This document shows positions 61,883-64,000 of a stretch of DNA of 64,000 nt, in pieces. The notes under the pieces were generated by a model that made no database searches, was not told the origin of the DNA, and saw only the letters and a program-made list of their open reading frames with translations. A program made the translations under genes and the position numbers. This DNA is from Brachionus plicatilis (Eukaryota; Rotifera; Eurotatoria; Ploima; Brachionidae): positions 660,117 to 724,116 of the forward strand of contig QEOQ01000640.1 in assembly GCA_010279815.1 (NCBI GenBank), written 5' to 3'. Positions within the stretch are counted from its first letter, which is position 1. The number at the start of each line of letters is the position of its first letter.

Positions 61883-63410
61883 AACAGTGCAGTCACGAAA
61901 GCGAACGCCATTTTAGGCAAACTTAAAAACAGCTTTAAAAATTGGGACTTAAAAACTTTTAGACTACTGTTCACATCTTATGTACGTTCAATTTTAGAAT
62001 ATGGATCATCTGCTTGGAACCCGTACTTAAAAAAAGACATCAAAAAAATTGAAAAAGTGCAGCGAAGATCTATTAAGCTTGGCTCCGTATCAAAATAGCT
62101 AAGTTTAAAATGGCTAAATTAAATTAGCTGTTTCATTTTAGCTAAGTCATTTTTTGAGCTCTTTCAATCAAGTTAATTGTTAAATTAAATTAGCTAAAAT
62201 CAAAATCGCTAAAAAAATAGAATCAAGATTCATTAATCATTCATTAATCAAGTCATTAATCTTTTTAAATAATTGTTGAAACCAAACACATTTAGATAAA
62301 AAATCAAACAAAATGGATGAGCTTACCGAGTCAATTAGAAATTTGAATTTGAACAAAGGTTTTGTTTCTCTCTCTTAGTTCACACTAATACTACTACTAA
62401 AATGAGATATACTGAAATAGATTCATAGATTTTTTTTTCGTAGCATAATTATTTCATAGCAAAACTATTTAATAGATTTATTTTCATATAATTTTCTAAG
62501 GGATTAAATATAGAAAAATAATTCAAAAAAAATTTTTAATTTTTTTTCAGAATAAAAATCTCTCTTATTTATCATTGACAAAAAAATTTAAAAATATTTA
62601 AAATTTTCCTTTAATATGTCACATTGAATAAGCAAAATAAATTGTTTAAATAAATAAAAATAAAACAAAAATTCAATTGAGAAGAATTGTTTCAAGAGTT
62701 AATAAAATTTAAATACATTTAAAATTCTTTCTTCAAAAAATTTAGAAGATACTGTTCGTAATTTAAGTTTAATATTGAAATATTGAATGAACATTTTTTG
62801 ATTGACAAAAACAGATTTTTTTTAAAATAGTAATCAATTAGTAATTTCGAACTTGTAAATAAAATTTAGCTTTTCTGACTTAGCTATTTTTAATTAATCA
62901 ATTAGTAATTTTAGGTTTAGCTATTTTGATTTTAGCTAATTTAATTTAGCTATTTTGATTAAGCTTGTACCACAATTACGGAACAAGAGCTATGATTTGC
63001 GCTTGAACTCCAAACTCTTGAGGAAAGAAGGATTAGAGGTGACCTAATCCAACAATTCAAGTCAAATAATAACATTAATAGTATCATTAGTGGTATCATC
63101 CGATACCACTGTCCCAACCCGGGTCAGTTAGATCAACGAGAAGCCAAAACCAACTTTACCGACAGCTTGTCAAAAATTGCTCTCCTCGCAACCATTTCTT
63201 CACCAACCGAATCATTGCTTATTAGAATGCGCTACCCGATGATGTTAAACATGCACCAACAGTCAACAGCTTCAAGAACAGATTAGACAATTTTAATTCG
63301 TCTCAAAGAAACTCTTCAATCTAAATTTATCTTCCATAGCCAAGTACGATAGTGCTAAGCTCCGCGGGCCTCCTGTTGCAGATAATTTTATAAAAATAAC
63401 AATAATAATT
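61883..63410 (+). pseudogene. LINE reverse-transcriptase C-terminal relic
   Basis: The frame at 61883-62080 reads NSAVTKANAILGKLKNSFKN, LLFTSYVRSILEYGSSAWNP, YLKKDIKKIEKVQRRSIKL. After an 876-bp insertion it resumes at 62961 (KLVPQLRNKSYDLRLNSKLL). With frameshifts it continues IRGDLIQQFKSNNNINSI.., then RNHFFTNRIIAY-stop-NALPDDVKHAPTV, NSFKNRLDNF. The order YxxLVRxILEY, W.PYLKKDI..IE.VQRR, RxxGDLI..FK, FFTNR..N.WN.LP..V...SVN.FKN.LD is the standard C-terminal signature of Jockey/CR1-type non-LTR retrotransposons. It ends in an ATAATAA tail near 63400. Frame breaks show it is dead. Confidence 0.8.
62082..62957. mobile_element. Element inserted in the LINE, with 10-bp target duplication
   Basis: The direct repeat ATTAAGCTTG occurs at 62072-62081 and 62958-62967, and removing 876 bp plus one repeat restores the LINE frame (KL|VPQL). 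The ends are inverted: ATCAAAATAGCTAA on the left (about 62089) and its reverse complement on the right, followed by repeated AAATTAGCT words on both sides. Inside, an ATG at about 62313 opens a 21-codon frame (MDELTESIRNLNLNKGFVSL). A 9-10 bp target duplication fits Mutator-like elements. Confidence 0.7.
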
Positions 63411-64000
63411 TGATTCATTAGTTATCATTTTAATTCTTTATTAATTTTATTTAATTTTTTGGTATTAATGTGTCTTTAATATCTCTAATACATCAAAAAG
63501 CTATACAAATTTCATATTAGATGATGATTAAATTTTTTCTTAAATTGATTTTAAAGTGCAAATTAGCAAATTTTTTAATTTGGATTTTTCTATTAATTTA
63601 TTTATTCATTATTAAAAAAATCTAGACTTGTACAAAAGTCAAGAAAAAAATCTGAACAAGTCAAATAGTGACTTGGACTTAAAATTTTTTTTTTTTAAAT
63701 GACAAGTCTTGACTTGTTTCAAAAATTTAAAAATTACAAGTTTAAATTTTGACTTATTTTAAGAATAGAATGCACATTATCGTTATATTCTTTTTAAGTG
63801 AATTTATTAATTATAACGAAAAAATATTTATGCTTAAAAAAAATTTATAAATAAATCACAAGTATTTTCAGTATTAAAAAATGTATAACTTGTAATTTTT
63901 TTATTTTTGAAACAAGCCAAACTACTGTCTTGCACTTGACTTGTGACTTTTATGCAACTCTGAAAAAATTTCTTTGGCATAAAAAAACTAAAAATTGGAA

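Larger units (their letters stand above)
61621..64000. other. Region downstream of NF1
   Basis: It contains the NF1 3' UTR with its poly(A) signal, an ATA microsatellite (about 61777-61797), a decayed LINE interrupted by another element (61883-63410) and, after that, A/T-rich DNA with repeated ACAAGTC/GACTTGT words at about 63625-63950. No host gene is seen to the end of the window. Confidence 0.55.

Overview
This window looks like nuclear DNA of an AT-rich, compact invertebrate (animal) genome. The genes are animal genes: neurofibromin, a CaM kinase I, a myosin essential light chain, a class of bHLH factor, complex I subunit ESSS/NDUFB11, V-ATPase A, eIF3i, a lysosomal hexosaminidase and alpha-tubulin. 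Most introns that I could place by GT..AG and reading frame are tiny, 48 to about 100 nt and mostly 48-63 nt. Intergenic DNA is very A+T rich and full of small inverted-repeat elements. A rotifer or similar small protostome would fit, but I cannot prove the taxon from sequence alone.

Layout. 1.5-2.3 kb: single-exon bHLH gene (-). 2.9-5.8 kb: two head-to-head copies of a myosin essential light chain. Their exons are essentially identical, but their first introns are unrelated. 8.5-10.6 kb: ATP6V1A (-), five exons. 13.6-14.2 kb: NDUFB11 (+), three exons. 16.5-18.7 kb: beta-hexosaminidase (+), nine exons. 21.3-22.3 kb: eIF3i (-), with the start codon alone in its own coding exon. 28.4-30.2 kb: CaMKI-type kinase (+), nine exons including a 16-nt microexon. 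32.5-32.8 kb: two-EF-hand protein (-). 37.5-38.5 kb: a two-exon gene of unknown function (+). 43.0-44.4 kb: intronless divergent alpha-tubulin (+). 48.7-61.6 kb: full-length neurofibromin (+), a 2,959-residue protein in only two coding exons, split by one 4,016-nt intron packed with transposon remains. 61.9-63.4 kb: a decayed LINE reverse-transcriptase tail interrupted by another element.

Between the genes I found no tRNA, rRNA or CRISPR. The long spacers hold foldback/TIR elements (around 15.4-16.0, 19.9-20.8, 23.1, 31.4, 45.5-46.0 and 46.5-46.8 kb), a hAT transposase relic (42.0-42.4 kb), a GC-rich pentamer satellite (40.2-40.4 kb) and scattered short repeat tails.

The genes do not form one pathway; this is an ordinary mix of housekeeping and muscle/signalling genes. 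The strongest points for follow-up are the mirror-image myosin light chain pair with exon-limited identity, the nearly intron-free and GC-rich NF1 gene, the alpha-tubulin with a shifted Lys40 region, and the nested transposons in the NF1 intron and at the right end. I did not find a convincing new multi-gene system.
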